From Polyangia bacterium (lineage in GTDB: Bacteria; Myxococcota_A; Polyangia; Nannocystales; Nannocystaceae): 64,000 nucleotides of DNA. Both the position numbers and the translations under genes were made by a program. Under the pieces are notes generated by a model. That model did no database searches. It was not told the origin of the DNA and saw nothing but the letters and a program-made list of their open reading frames with translations. The stretch is taken from the NCBI GenBank assembly GCA_030429545.1, contig JAUIFF010000013.1, forward strand, positions 1 to 64,000. The letters run 5' to 3'. The first letter of the stretch is position 1. Each line of letters begins with the position of its first letter. Shown in pieces: positions 16,524-25,660 of the stretch.

Positions 16524-17027
16524 CTACGCGGGAGTTTCGAGCTTACCGGCGCCGTCGTGTCCCGTGAGTACCCGCAACCACAGTGGGAACAGCGCATGGA
16601 TCTCGAGTGCGAGCTCCCGCGAAACCACGGCGTGGGCGAGCCCGTGGTTCGACATAAATGCCGTGATCGCCGCATGTCCCGCACTCAACTTTTGACGGAG
16701 GTCGGCGGGTAGCAGCAGCCGACTGAGTTTTCCCTGATGGGTCGTAAAGTGAAACGCCTCGTCCCCGGGTTGCGGATCGCCATCGAGGCGGGCCCGCTCG
16801 ACCCAACGGCGGATGGCGGCGTAACACTCGCCGCGGTTTTCGGGGTTGAGTTTGGCGCGTTCCTTGGCGACGCCGGAGCCGGATCCACGTGCCTGGTTGC
16901 GACTGCGTTGCGGCGATTTCTTGCGGCGTTTTTTGGCCTTGGCCTTGGCCTGCTGGGCCTCGACTTTTTCGACATCCTTCTTGGTCACAAGGCCGGCCGC
17001 CGCGAGCTTGGCTTTGAGGTCGAGCAT
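16524..17027 (-). CDS. DUF2058 (YaiL-like) protein
   Basis: A 167-residue protein of the DUF2058 family: MLDLKAKLAAAGLVTKKDVEKV at the N-terminus (a conserved start of the family, 20 residues of which are diagnostic), a Lys/Arg/Gln-rich basic region to about residue 60, and a C-terminal domain with FHFTTHQGKLSRL-like and LAHAVVS segments. E. coli YaiL has been described as nucleoprotein or polynucleotide-enzyme associated, without a defined activity. The basic stretch suggests nucleic-acid binding. It starts at 17027, in a 57-base gap from the PilZ gene on the same strand. Confidence 0.8.
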   Translation of the reverse strand: MLDLKAKLAAAGLVTKKDVEKVEAQQAKAKAKKRRKKSPQRSRNQARGSGSGVAKERAKLNPENRGECYAAIRRWVERARLDGDPQPGDEAFHFTTHQGKLSRLLLPADLRQKLSAGHAAITAFMSNHGLAHAVVSRELALEIHALFPLWLRVLTGHDGAGKLETPA

Positions 17028-17084
17028 GGTGGTGGAATGTAGCAGTCGACAATTACGGTGGCGACCGTGTGGGTTTTGGCCGAC

Positions 17085-17477
17085 TCACGGAGCCTGGTCG
17101 ATCAACGACATCAGCCGGCGTTCGTCGTCGCTGCTGAGTTGGCAAAACCGCAATGCGATCCCCGGCGAGCTACTTTGTTCGAATGTGCCGATCCGGACGA
17201 CTTCGGCTTCGACCCGCAGGGGCTCGCGTTGACTGCCGCGGTGAAACGCCAGGCGCACACGGCTGCCAACGGGCAGCGGTTTGTTTGAGCGGACGAATGC
17301 ACCTTCGCGGGAGATGTCGAGGGTATGGGACAACAACATCACGTGCTGGGCCGGCGCGAGCAGCTTGAGCTCGACGTTGACTTTCACACGCCGCGATCGA
17401 CGGCGGTCGCGGGCATTCGCGTTCGACTCACTCGTCACCATTCGATCGATATCACTTCCACGGCCACTGGTGGGCAT
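17085..17477 (-). CDS. PilZ domain protein (possible c-di-GMP receptor)
   Basis: A 130-residue single-domain PilZ protein. It keeps both binding motifs: an Arg-rich R-R-R-S-R-R switch before the first strand and DISREGAF (D-x-S-x-x-G) in the beta barrel. These residues bind cyclic di-GMP in characterised PilZ proteins, so a receptor role is likely. Starts at 17477 and 17441 are both possible; the upstream extension to 17609 is unlikely. It is followed on the same strand by the DUF2058 gene. Confidence 0.86.
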   Translation of the reverse strand: MPTSGRGSDIDRMVTSESNANARDRRRSRRVKVNVELKLLAPAQHVMLLSHTLDISREGAFVRSNKPLPVGSRVRLAFHRGSQREPLRVEAEVVRIGTFEQSSSPGIALRFCQLSSDDERRLMSLIDQAP

Positions 17478-17628
17478 TGGCAACAGATTTTTTTCTAGGA
17501 CTTGCGCGCGTGAACGCCTGTTTGCCACGTTTGTCGATGGCCACCTCGGGCCCACGACTTGGACGGAATGCGGCGATGTTCCGGCCGTGACCGCGGGCGC
17601 TTGACCCATTGAGGTCCTGGGTCCATGC

Positions 17629-19533
17629 TTGCCGACCTTGAAGGTTCATTTCATCGGTATTGGCGGTACGGGCATGGGAGCGTTTGCCCAGATGCTGCAA
17701 CAACAGGGGCACGAGGTCCGCGGCGCGGACTCGTCCCTGTACCCGCCGATGTCGACACAGCTTGAAACCGCCGGTATCGAGGTTTTTCATGGCTATCGCC
17801 CCGAGAATCTCGATTGGGGGCCCGATGTTGTGGTGGTCGGCAATATCTGCCGCCGCGATCACCCGGAGGTTTTGGCCGCCCAGGACAGGGGCCTGCCGCT
17901 CGAGAGCTTTCCTTCAATGTTCGCCCGTTCGGTGCTCGAAGGGCGTCGCTCGCTCGTCGTCGCCGGCACCCACGGCAAGACCACCACCACGTCGTTGCTC
18001 GCCTGGTTGCTGGTGCATGCAGGGGTCGACCCCTCGTTTTTGATCGGGGGTGTCCCTGTCAACTTCGGGCGGCCGTTCCGGGTTGGTCGTGGCGAAGCTG
18101 TGGTTGTCGAGGGCGATGAGTACGACACCGCGTTCTTCGATAAAGGTCCCAAATTTCTGCACTACAGGCCTCAACGGGCCATTTTGACGAGTGTCGAGTT
18201 TGACCACGCCGACATCTTTGCCGACTTCGATGCCGTGCGCGCGGCATTTGCCAAGTTTATCGAGCTGATTCCCGCAACGGGGCACCTCATCGTCAATGCC
18301 GCCGACTCCGAGGCAATTGCGCTGTCGCAGCAGGCCGCCGCGGAGGTGGTCACGTATCGCGTATTGCCGGGCTTCTCGTCGGCCACCCAGCCACCTGTCG
18401 AGGTCAATACGGCGGACTATGTCGCGCGGATCCGGCGCTCAAAGGCCGCTGGTGCACACGGTGGGCGGCGCACGATGTTTGAGATCTTCGAGCGCGGCGA
18501 GTCGCTGGGGCAGTTCTCAACCCTGCTGGTCGGGCACTACAACGTCGGTAATATTTTAGCCGCAGTGGCCATGGCACGGTTGGAGGGTCTCGACGCCGAT
18601 GTGCTACGCGCCGGTGTCCGCCGGTTTCGTGGGGTGGTCCGTCGCCAACAACTCCTCGGGGTGGCCCAGGGCGTGCGCGTGATTTCCGACTTTGCCCACC
18701 ACCCGACAGCGGTCGAGCTCACCGTTCGCGCGATGCGCAGGCGCTACCCGCAAAACCGGCTGCTCGTGTGCTTCGAGCCCCGTAGCGCATCGTCTCGCCG
18801 CAAGATTTTTGGCGACGCGTTCGCCAGTAGCTTCACGGCTGCGAGTCGCGTGTTTATCGGGCCACTTATGGGGATGTCGCGAATCCCCGAAGATGAACGG
18901 CTCGACCCCAAGCTACTCGCTTCGCAAATCACAGCTGCAGGCACCCCGACCCAGTCGTTTACCTCGGTCGAGGGTGTTGCCAATGCCGTGCTAAAGACTG
19001 CCGGTCCCGGCGATACCGTTTTGGTGCTCTCGTGCGGAGCGTTTGGTGGGCTGCCCGAGGTGCTTTTGCGGGGAATAGGCGATGCCGTACGGTTTGCCGA
19101 GGACGGCGACTTCGCGGCTGTCGACCACCTGTGTTGCGAGGCAGGGCTCGCCCCGATCGCCGACCGCGATCAAACCGACACGTTGGTGATTCGAGGTCGC
19201 GGGCCCGAAGCAGGTCACATCGTCGGCTGTGTATCGCTGCAGAGCACGGGTGACTCAGCGTTTTTGTTTGGCCTGGTGGTCGCGCGGCACCGACGCGGCG
19301 AGGGGCTCGGCTGGATCCTTGTCGACAGCGTTGTCCGCTGGGCGCGAACCGTCGGTGCGCGCGGGGTTTATCTGATCACCGAAAACGCAGCCGACTTCTT
19401 CTCGGCCAAGAGTGGGTTTCGCCCCTTGGGCATGACCCAAATCCCCCGGGAGCTGCGCGAGTGCACCAACTTCCAAAACGCATCGACCCGCGAGGATGCG
19501 GTTTGCATGGTCTACGACGTCCCCCAGGAATAG
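17629..19533 (+). CDS. mpl: Mpl-type muropeptide ligase fused to a C-terminal GNAT acetyltransferase domain
   Basis: A 634-residue fusion. Residues 1 to about 480 are a Mur ligase of the Mpl type, which attaches L-Ala-D-Glu-meso-DAP recycled from the wall to UDP-MurNAc. It has the N-terminal FIGIGGTGMG dinucleotide-like loop, P loop GTHGKTTT (113-120), EGDEYDTAFFD, SVEFDHADIF and SDFAHHPTAV. Residues from about 485 to 634 are a GNAT domain with an acetyl-CoA loop around RHRRGEGLG and a GVYLITENAADFF segment, most like the ArsN2 group seen in arsenic gene sets. The start is TTG at 17629, preceded by a GAGG ribosome site; ATG at 17625 is out of frame. The nuoJ-like gene starts eight bases after the stop. 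Confidence 0.9.
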   Translation: MPTLKVHFIGIGGTGMGAFAQMLQQQGHEVRGADSSLYPPMSTQLETAGIEVFHGYRPENLDWGPDVVVVGNICRRDHPEVLAAQDRGLPLESFPSMFARSVLEGRRSLVVAGTHGKTTTTSLLAWLLVHAGVDPSFLIGGVPVNFGRPFRVGRGEAVVVEGDEYDTAFFDKGPKFLHYRPQRAILTSVEFDHADIFADFDAVRAAFAKFIELIPATGHLIVNAADSEAIALSQQAAAEVVTYRVLPGFSSATQPPVEVNTADYVARIRRSKAAGAHGGRRTMFEIFERGESLGQFSTLLVGHYNVGNILAAVAMARLEGLDADVLRAGVRRFRGVVRRQQLLGVAQGVRVISDFAHHPTAVELTVRAMRRRYPQNRLLVCFEPRSASSRRKIFGDAFASSFTAASRVFIGPLMGMSRIPEDERLDPKLLASQITAAGTPTQSFTSVEGVANAVLKTAGPGDTVLVLSCGAFGGLPEVLLRGIGDAVRFAEDGDFAAVDHLCCEAGLAPIADRDQTDTLVIRGRGPEAGHIVGCVSLQSTGDSAFLFGLVVARHRRGEGLGWILVDSVVRWARTVGARGVYLITENAADFFSAKSGFRPLGMTQIPRELRECTNFQNASTREDAVCMVYDVPQE

Positions 19534-19540
19534 TTGCGAA

Positions 19541-20062
19541 ATGTTGTGGGTGTTTTACGGACTGAGCAGCTTGGCCGTTGCAGGTGCCGGAGCCGCAATT
19601 GTTCATCGCAAACACGCGGTCACAGGGATCGGTGTCTGTGTGGCGGCCAGCGCCGGGCTGTGTGTGCAGATGCTCGCCAGTGGTGTGGCCGTAGTGGTGT
19701 TTTTACTCGGGATCATCGGTGCTGTCGGCGTTTGGAACGTCGTCGCTCGGCGACCCGGACAGCGCTCGGCGGATGGCCCGTCGAGTCCGCGGCCACGCAT
19801 GGGCTGGTACTTGGCCACGGGGCTCACGCTAATGTGGCTGGTCCTTGTGCTCGTCGGGACGCTCGCTCGCCAGTATGTGTGGACTGGCAAGCGCATGTCG
19901 GTCGAGACTAATTTTGGTGAATTCGCGGTGCTCGCCGAGGCCTTCACCCACAAGTGGCCACTCGCCGTGGTCGGGATCTTGCTCGGCGGCGCCGCCCTGG
20001 CCCTCGGTTGGTCAGCGTCTGGCTCGAGCCTCCCCACGCGCCAACCGGCGGCTGGTGAGTAG
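19541..20062 (+). CDS. nuoJ: NuoJ-like membrane subunit
   Basis: A 173-residue protein with about five membrane helices. Sequence identity to NuoJ is weak by eye; the assignment rests on size, topology and its place directly before nuoK, L, M and N. A basic loop (about residues 65-85) is longer than usual. Complex I subunit J contributes to the E channel region of the membrane arm. The gene starts eight bases after the Mpl fusion, so the cluster is probably one transcript. Confidence 0.6.
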   Translation: MLWVFYGLSSLAVAGAGAAIVHRKHAVTGIGVCVAASAGLCVQMLASGVAVVVFLLGIIGAVGVWNVVARRPGQRSADGPSSPRPRMGWYLATGLTLMWLVLVLVGTLARQYVWTGKRMSVETNFGEFAVLAEAFTHKWPLAVVGILLGGAALALGWSASGSSLPTRQPAAGE

Positions 20063-20136
20063 TTGGCCCAAAGGTCGCCATGGGGCTTGCGGTTCGCTCG
20101 GGTCAACGCTAACCACTGGCCCCCGCGAGGGTCGTG

Positions 20137-20433
20137 ATGGTCCCGATCACACATATCCTCTACCTCGCCGTAGGCCTGTTTGTCGCCGGGCTCGGCGGGC
20201 TGCTATTGACCCGGCGGGTACTCGGGCTGTGGCTGTCTATCGAAGTCCTCGTGATCGCCTGCTGTCTGATGTTGGTTGCATTCGCCCGCCAGTGGGGCAG
20301 CACTGACGGCCAGGTGCTCGCGGTCGTGATGTTCGCATTGGGCAGCCAAATCGTGGTGTTTGGCGCCCATTTGACCGACAGACTCGGGGTCGGGCGCACA
20401 CACCTCGCCGACATCGACCGGGAGGGCGACTGA
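20137..20433 (+). CDS. nuoK: NuoK-like membrane subunit
   Basis: A 98-residue protein with three membrane helices, the size of NuoK. The second helix keeps a Glu (LWLSIEVLVIACCLML), matching the conserved first membrane Glu of NuoK. The third helix, which normally has a second Glu, reads VLAVVMFALGSQIVVFG and seems to lack it. ATG at 20137 is used; GTG at 20134 is an alternative. Its stop overlaps the start of the next gene by one base (TGATG), showing tight coupling. Confidence 0.78.
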   Translation: MVPITHILYLAVGLFVAGLGGLLLTRRVLGLWLSIEVLVIACCLMLVAFARQWGSTDGQVLAVVMFALGSQIVVFGAHLTDRLGVGRTHLADIDREGD

Positions 20434-22379
20434 TGGACGGTGGTCAGTTTCAGCTGCTGGGCATCGTCGGTTTGGTGATCGCTGCCGGGGCCCTGGCCGC
20501 GACAATCGCTGTATCTGCATCGAATTTTGGGGCCCGAGCACCGGGCGTCGCGTGGCTGCGTAAGCACGCCCCAGGTGTGGCCGGTCGGATCTGCCTGGCC
20601 GCACTCGGGCTCGCCGGTTTGTTGGCCGTGTTCGCCACCCGTTCCCTGCTGAGCGGTGCCGACACCCGGGTTGTCTACAGCCCGTGGATGTGGGCGCAGA
20701 TCGGTGTTGGTCGACCGTTACCGATGGGACTGCAGTTCGATGCCCTGGCGGGTATTTGTGCATGCATCTTACTGGCCGCCACCCTCGTGCTCCAGGTCTC
20801 GGCCCTGGTACGTGGCCGGAGTGCCGGTACCCATGCGCGGCTCACACTCGCCTGTGGTGGTGCCCTGCTGATCTGCCTGGCCCGGTCACTGTGGGTCGCG
20901 GCGCTCGGATGGCATCTCATCGGTGGTGTGGCGATTGCGTGTGCCTACATCTGCGAGCAAGGTCGTGCCAACCAACTCGCTGCGGCCTGGGCCGAGCATC
21001 GCCGGCAACGTCTCACCGACCTCGCCCTGTGGTTGGGAATTGCCTGTGTCGGGAGTATCGCCGTGGGGTTCGACCCGTTGTCGGTGACAGCACTCATGCA
21101 GGGTCGCTCTGCGCTCGTGACCCGCGAGCTCGCCGGGGTTTCGCTTGCTGGTGCGGCGACGGGTCTGTTTGTCCTCGCCACGGCACGTCAGATTTTGCGG
21201 GCGGTGCCAGGGGGCAGGGTGCATGGCACGTATATCTGGTGGCTCGGTGGGTTAGGGGCCTTGGTGATGCTGTGTCGGATCCATGCCGTGCTCGCGTTGT
21301 CGCCAACCGTGCTCGTTGCTGCGGTCGCCGGCGGCTTGGTTGCGGCCGGCTGGGGGGCAGTTGTCAGCCACAAACACCAGGCCCGGGGCGACCACGCATT
21401 TCACCTCGGGCTGCTCATGATTTGCCTTGGGGTAGGGGCGTGGGTCGAGGCGGTCGTACTCCATATTGTTGTCGGGTTGTTGCGCCTAGCCCGGCAACAC
21501 GCGGTCGGTCGGGTGCTTGTCGTCGTTGGTTTGCTCGCCTGGAGTCTCCTTGTCGGTCGGGTTTGGGCAAGCGGATGGACCCGCATGACGGCCCTGACAC
21601 CGGGGCTCAACTGGGCGGTTGCTGGCGGCCTTGTACTGTTTGTCCTACTCAAAAAAAATGCAGATACAACAAAATCCTGGGAGCAGGAGCCCGGGAGTGT
21701 TGGTGCGGTCTTGCTCGCCGGTGCGCTCGCGGTTGCCCTGGTGATGTGTGCGGTGCCCGGTGAAATCGCCTGGCTCGAAGGATTGCTTGGGCGTGTGGGC
21801 GGCGAGGCGGCGACCTTTCGCGGGGAATATGCGATCGGTTGGCTACCCGCTTACTACAACGCCTGGGCGGGTGGTCCGACACCCGAGGTTGGCACGTTGC
21901 GCCTTGTCGCCGCGGCTGGGCTCATGCTTGCCTGCCTCGTCGGCGGGCGGCTCCACACAAAGTTACCGCTGCCGGCCTTGGCTGCGGCAATTGTCTCGGC
22001 CACAGATGCACTCGCGCAGCGGCTCTCCCAGCTGGTGGCTGCGCCATTTATCGCCGTTGCCATGGCTGCGAGCTTTGTCGAACAGCAGCTCGCGGACCAG
22101 TGGCGACGGCTCCTCCCCGGTCGCGGGCTCAAGTTGCAATCGTGGTTGTTGCTCGGCCTGGTGACCCTCGGGGTTGTCCTGTCCTCGGTGTATATGCACC
22201 CACGTGCGGTCGTCGTTGGTCCAACCCGGGTCCACCCGGTCGACCTCGGAGGTCTCCACCCAGATATTGCCTCAGCGCGCCGTGGCGGTGGCACGAAGCA
22301 GTCCGTGCAGACGCCCGACGACCGTGATCGCAAAGCAGCGGCGGCAGTGGTGCGGCAACACGAGGAGGACCGGCCATGA
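20433..22379 (+). CDS. nuoL: Divergent NuoL-like antiporter subunit
   Basis: A 648-residue protein with some fourteen membrane helices, in the position of nuoL. The usual NuoL signatures are eroded. The helix that normally reads W-E, with the channel Glu, is GWHLIGG, with His in place of Glu. The invariant LPDAMEGPTP block is missing. The C-terminal part retains a long amphipathic region (AAFIVSATDAL-like, about residues 510-560), as in NuoL, and a terminal helix near 575-600, followed by a charged tail of about 50 residues. The protein probably assembles in a membrane arm but may not translocate protons in the normal way. This residue comparison was made by eye. Confidence 0.7.
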   Translation: MDGGQFQLLGIVGLVIAAGALAATIAVSASNFGARAPGVAWLRKHAPGVAGRICLAALGLAGLLAVFATRSLLSGADTRVVYSPWMWAQIGVGRPLPMGLQFDALAGICACILLAATLVLQVSALVRGRSAGTHARLTLACGGALLICLARSLWVAALGWHLIGGVAIACAYICEQGRANQLAAAWAEHRRQRLTDLALWLGIACVGSIAVGFDPLSVTALMQGRSALVTRELAGVSLAGAATGLFVLATARQILRAVPGGRVHGTYIWWLGGLGALVMLCRIHAVLALSPTVLVAAVAGGLVAAGWGAVVSHKHQARGDHAFHLGLLMICLGVGAWVEAVVLHIVVGLLRLARQHAVGRVLVVVGLLAWSLLVGRVWASGWTRMTALTPGLNWAVAGGLVLFVLLKKNADTTKSWEQEPGSVGAVLLAGALAVALVMCAVPGEIAWLEGLLGRVGGEAATFRGEYAIGWLPAYYNAWAGGPTPEVGTLRLVAAAGLMLACLVGGRLHTKLPLPALAAAIVSATDALAQRLSQLVAAPFIAVAMAASFVEQQLADQWRRLLPGRGLKLQSWLLLGLVTLGVVLSSVYMHPRAVVVGPTRVHPVDLGGLHPDIASARRGGGTKQSVQTPDDRDRKAAAAVVRQHEEDRP

Positions 22380-22419
22380 CCCGTCAACGGTTGCACAGCT
22401 CGGGGCGAACCTATGGGAG

Positions 22420-23904
22420 GTGCTGGTGCTGATCCCTGTGTTCGTCGTGCCACTTGTCGGCCTGGTGCTTGCCCTGCTCACCCGGTCCCGGCCAGGGTTG
22501 GCCAAACGGATCGCCCGCGTTGCGGCCTGGGTCGTGGTGGCACTCGTCGTCCTGTTGTTGCGCGACTACGCCGGGGCGGTCGATGCCTCGGGCAGCTATG
22601 TTGCCTATACATCTGAGTTGCTGGGCATCGCGCTCGGTGTCGACGGGCTCAGCCTCGCCGGATTGGCGGCGACAAGCCTGGTGTGTGCGATGGTCATCAC
22701 GGCGCCGAACGACCGTGCCGGCCTCAACTTCGACCTCGGTGTACTCGGGATCTTGGCAACTGTCGGGCTCCAGTTGTGCGTTCGCGACGGCCTCGCCTGG
22801 GCCGTGCTCGCCCATCTCGTGCCGTGGTTGGTGTGGCCGATCGTCGGTGGAATTGCCGGTAGGCGGCTGGCGACGTGCCTGAGCATCGGCACGGTGCTCC
22901 TTTCGCTTGCGATCTTTGTGGTCAGTCTCGAAGGGTTCAACGCCCGCGGAGGCGCGTTTGAGTTCGGATTTAGCGGATTGGCTGAGATCGCGTTGCCGGC
23001 AGCCAGTGGCAGCCTCGCGTTTGCCTGCACGATTTTAGGCGGATGGTGCCTCGCGGGCTTGTGGCCTCTCGACCGCTGGTATGCCGCCGGCCTGGCCCGG
23101 GCCGACCGTCGGCAGTCGGCCCTCATCAGTGGTTGTATACGCATGCTCGGCGTGGTGGCCCTACTGCGGTTATTGCCATGGACGCCGACCGCCCTGCTTC
23201 AATGGACCCCGCACCTCGGCTGGTTGCTCGCCGGCGGGATGTTGGTGGTCGGTGCCCGGGGGTTGGCAACGGCCGACCGCAGCGACCCTCGGGCAAGCCT
23301 GGCCCATCTTTCCTCGCTGGCCACGGGGCTGTTGGTGTTCGGCCTCGCAACCGTCACTGTGCACGGGATGATCGCAGCCATGCTCGGCCTGTGTGGCTAT
23401 GCCTGGGCGATTGCCGGGAGTCACCTGGCCCGGCCTCGCAGCGCCCATGTCGTGGTGTTTGCGGTTGCGGCCGCGGGCGTTCCGGGGATTGCGGTGGGGA
23501 CCGTCAGCTTCCTCATCCTGCTCGGTGCCGTGCAGTTTGGTGCAACCGCGATACCGGCGGTTTCGGTTGTCGTTGCAATTACACTCATATCCCTGGCACT
23601 CGGGGCCCTGGGCTGGGCGCGGAGTTGTTATCGTCAACTTCGCGCCGATTCAGCTGGCCCGGTGCACAGCCGCTGGTACTTGCTCCCGGCAGTGTTGGTC
23701 TCACTGTGGCTGGGTTGGTGGCCGCAATGGGCGGCCGTGCGGCTTGCCCAGTCGGCCCACCCCACGGTCAACAACATGTATTTGCATGTGTGCCAGCAGC
23801 TCGAGCAGCCGGTCACGCGGGCACGTAGGCTGGAGCCCGAGGCGGTCGAGTCGTGCAAAAACCCCTATCCACGGGTGCAAGCCTGGGCCAGGGGGGAGCC
23901 GTGA
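22420..23904 (+). CDS. nuoM: Divergent NuoM-like antiporter subunit
   Basis: A protein of about 494 residues with roughly fourteen helices. No good start lies at the ATG that overlaps the nuoL stop, because that frame closes after 18 codons. GTG at 22420 begins the first helix in the open frame and is chosen. Equivalent NuoM landmarks are altered: the channel Glu position reads LAHLVPWLV (His), the L-K-M-G-T-Y-G block reads CIRMLGVVAL (Lys to Arg), and the K-R-x-x-A-Y-S-S block reads SLAHLSSLA. The protein thus keeps the fold but loses key titratable residues. A TGYANNTRCA site at 23777 encodes part of a C-terminal MYLHVC stretch. Confidence 0.68.
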   Translation: MLVLIPVFVVPLVGLVLALLTRSRPGLAKRIARVAAWVVVALVVLLLRDYAGAVDASGSYVAYTSELLGIALGVDGLSLAGLAATSLVCAMVITAPNDRAGLNFDLGVLGILATVGLQLCVRDGLAWAVLAHLVPWLVWPIVGGIAGRRLATCLSIGTVLLSLAIFVVSLEGFNARGGAFEFGFSGLAEIALPAASGSLAFACTILGGWCLAGLWPLDRWYAAGLARADRRQSALISGCIRMLGVVALLRLLPWTPTALLQWTPHLGWLLAGGMLVVGARGLATADRSDPRASLAHLSSLATGLLVFGLATVTVHGMIAAMLGLCGYAWAIAGSHLARPRSAHVVVFAVAAAGVPGIAVGTVSFLILLGAVQFGATAIPAVSVVVAITLISLALGALGWARSCYRQLRADSAGPVHSRWYLLPAVLVSLWLGWWPQWAAVRLAQSAHPTVNNMYLHVCQQLEQPVTRARRLEPEAVESCKNPYPRVQAWARGEP

Positions 23905-23971
23905 ACCCAGCTTTCGAACCCCGTTCGCGCTCGGTCGACGGGCTTGTGGGCGCCCGACTCGGAGGTTGGCG

Positions 23972-25642
23972 ATGACCGGGGCGACCATGCCGTGGACCGA
24001 CCAGCTTTCGTGGTTGTCACCGCTGGTGGTTGTTGCCGCGTGGTGCAGCCTCACCGCCGTTGTTGAGCAGCTGCTGCGTAAAACCAGTGGGGAACATCGC
24101 CGCCTGGGTGCCGCGGTTGCTGGTGTCGGGCTTGTCCTTGCCGCCGCCGCGAGTATCTCGCTGCTCGGACGCGGGGCTGAGTTGATCCTGGGGGTGGCAT
24201 TGCTCGACGGGGCTTTGTGGGTTGACTACCTCGCCCTCAGCCTCGACCTCATCATGTGCGTTGCGGGCTTGAGTGCATTGGCCTGCCGCCGGGGTCCGCC
24301 GCGGTTTGGCTCGCAGGTTTTGCTTGCCACCTGCGGCGGCATGCTGGCGGCCCATGCTGGGGATTTCATCAGCCTTGTGATCGGCTGTGAGGTCAGTTGC
24401 TTAGCCGTGGCAGGCATGCTGGTACAACAACCAACGAGTGCCACGCGGTGGCTGTTGGTCCAGGCCAAGGCGATGGCCTGTACCTGGCTGGGGATTGCCC
24501 TTGTGTATGGCGCGGCGGGAACGTTGCGTTGGCAGGAACTCAGCCTCCATGCCGTGACTGTGTTTACCAAGTGGGGGGCCGGGACCACCCAAAAAGCGGT
24601 CGACATCCTGATGATGCCAAACGCACCGATCGGTGCCGGGGGGATTGAGCAGCTGCGGGATGCCGCGGTCACCGGGATGGCCCCCGCCGCCCTGTTTATC
24701 CCCGGCCTGCTGCTCACATTGGGTGGGCTGTGTCTGCGCCTAGGGCTATTTGCTGGGCTCGAGCGGGCACCGTGGCCAGTGCTGTTGGTACGCGCCGGGA
24801 TCGTTCGCCTCGGACTTCTCGGGGCGGCTATCCACCTCGGGGTTACGGTCTTCAACGTGCCGCGGCTGACCTATCCGCCCTACGGTTGGAGTTTTGGCAT
24901 TGGGCTCGCGGCGTTGCTCGGTCTTGGGCTGGCGACATTCGCCGTGTTGCGGGCGCCAACGATTCGCCGCCGGGTGTTGCTCACGGGGCTGCACCACGTG
25001 GCGTTTTTGTGCCTGTGCCTGGTCGCCGCCGGTGAGCTATTTGCATATGCAGGTTTGACATTCGCCGGGGTGCGCCACGAGACCCATTACACATGGGCCG
25101 TCAGCAGTGGCGAGCAGGTCGTCAGCGCACTGATGGCATTTGTCGCCAGCACAACCGTTTCGGCAATCGCAGTCATGGCTGCCCCACCAACACCTGGCCG
25201 GGGTACGCTGGCGGGTACTGTCGGCCGTACGTTGGCCCTGCTCGGGTTTATCGGTGCCCCGCTCAGCGCCGTGTTTTTGGCCCGTGGGTGGGCTGCACTG
25301 GCGGTCTTGCTGGATAGCAACCTATTTGTCCGTGGCCTGTTGGTGTTTGCCTGTGTAACCAGCGTAGTCATTTGGGCGGCTTGGCTACCGACGATCGCGG
25401 CGATGTGGCGAGGTCGGCAAGCCGGCGACGAGCCGGGGTGGGGAGCCCGGGTGGTGTTGTGGACCATGGTGCTCATGTCGTGGGGAGCAGGACTTGTGGC
25501 CAACCATGTTGTGGACGCCGCGAAATACGTGAGTGTCGGGGTGTCGATGCACGTCGAGTCACGCACCCGCGGTCGTTGGGTCGGGGAGTGGTACGAACGA
25601 CATTCCAGTCCCAACACTTCAGCCCCCGAGGTCGCGGAGTAG
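23972..25642 (+). CDS. nuoN: NuoN-like antiporter subunit
   Basis: A 556-residue membrane protein starting at ATG 23972 behind GGAGG. It keeps more of the antiporter pattern than its two neighbours: Glu in LVIGCEVSCLAV and Lys in VQAKAMACTWLGIALVYG match the Glu and Lys of subunit N. A later helix, HHVAFLCLCLVAA, is in the region of the usual S-S-I-S-H motif. The C-terminus has an extra, partly charged tail. It closes the cluster; a short GTCGCGGAGTA direct repeat and then a 30-bp minisatellite follow at once. Confidence 0.75.
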   Translation: MTGATMPWTDQLSWLSPLVVVAAWCSLTAVVEQLLRKTSGEHRRLGAAVAGVGLVLAAAASISLLGRGAELILGVALLDGALWVDYLALSLDLIMCVAGLSALACRRGPPRFGSQVLLATCGGMLAAHAGDFISLVIGCEVSCLAVAGMLVQQPTSATRWLLVQAKAMACTWLGIALVYGAAGTLRWQELSLHAVTVFTKWGAGTTQKAVDILMMPNAPIGAGGIEQLRDAAVTGMAPAALFIPGLLLTLGGLCLRLGLFAGLERAPWPVLLVRAGIVRLGLLGAAIHLGVTVFNVPRLTYPPYGWSFGIGLAALLGLGLATFAVLRAPTIRRRVLLTGLHHVAFLCLCLVAAGELFAYAGLTFAGVRHETHYTWAVSSGEQVVSALMAFVASTTVSAIAVMAAPPTPGRGTLAGTVGRTLALLGFIGAPLSAVFLARGWAALAVLLDSNLFVRGLLVFACVTSVVIWAAWLPTIAAMWRGRQAGDEPGWGARVVLWTMVLMSWGAGLVANHVVDAAKYVSVGVSMHVESRTRGRWVGEWYERHSSPNTSAPEVAE

Positions 25643-25660
25643 TCGCGGAGTAGTCGCACT

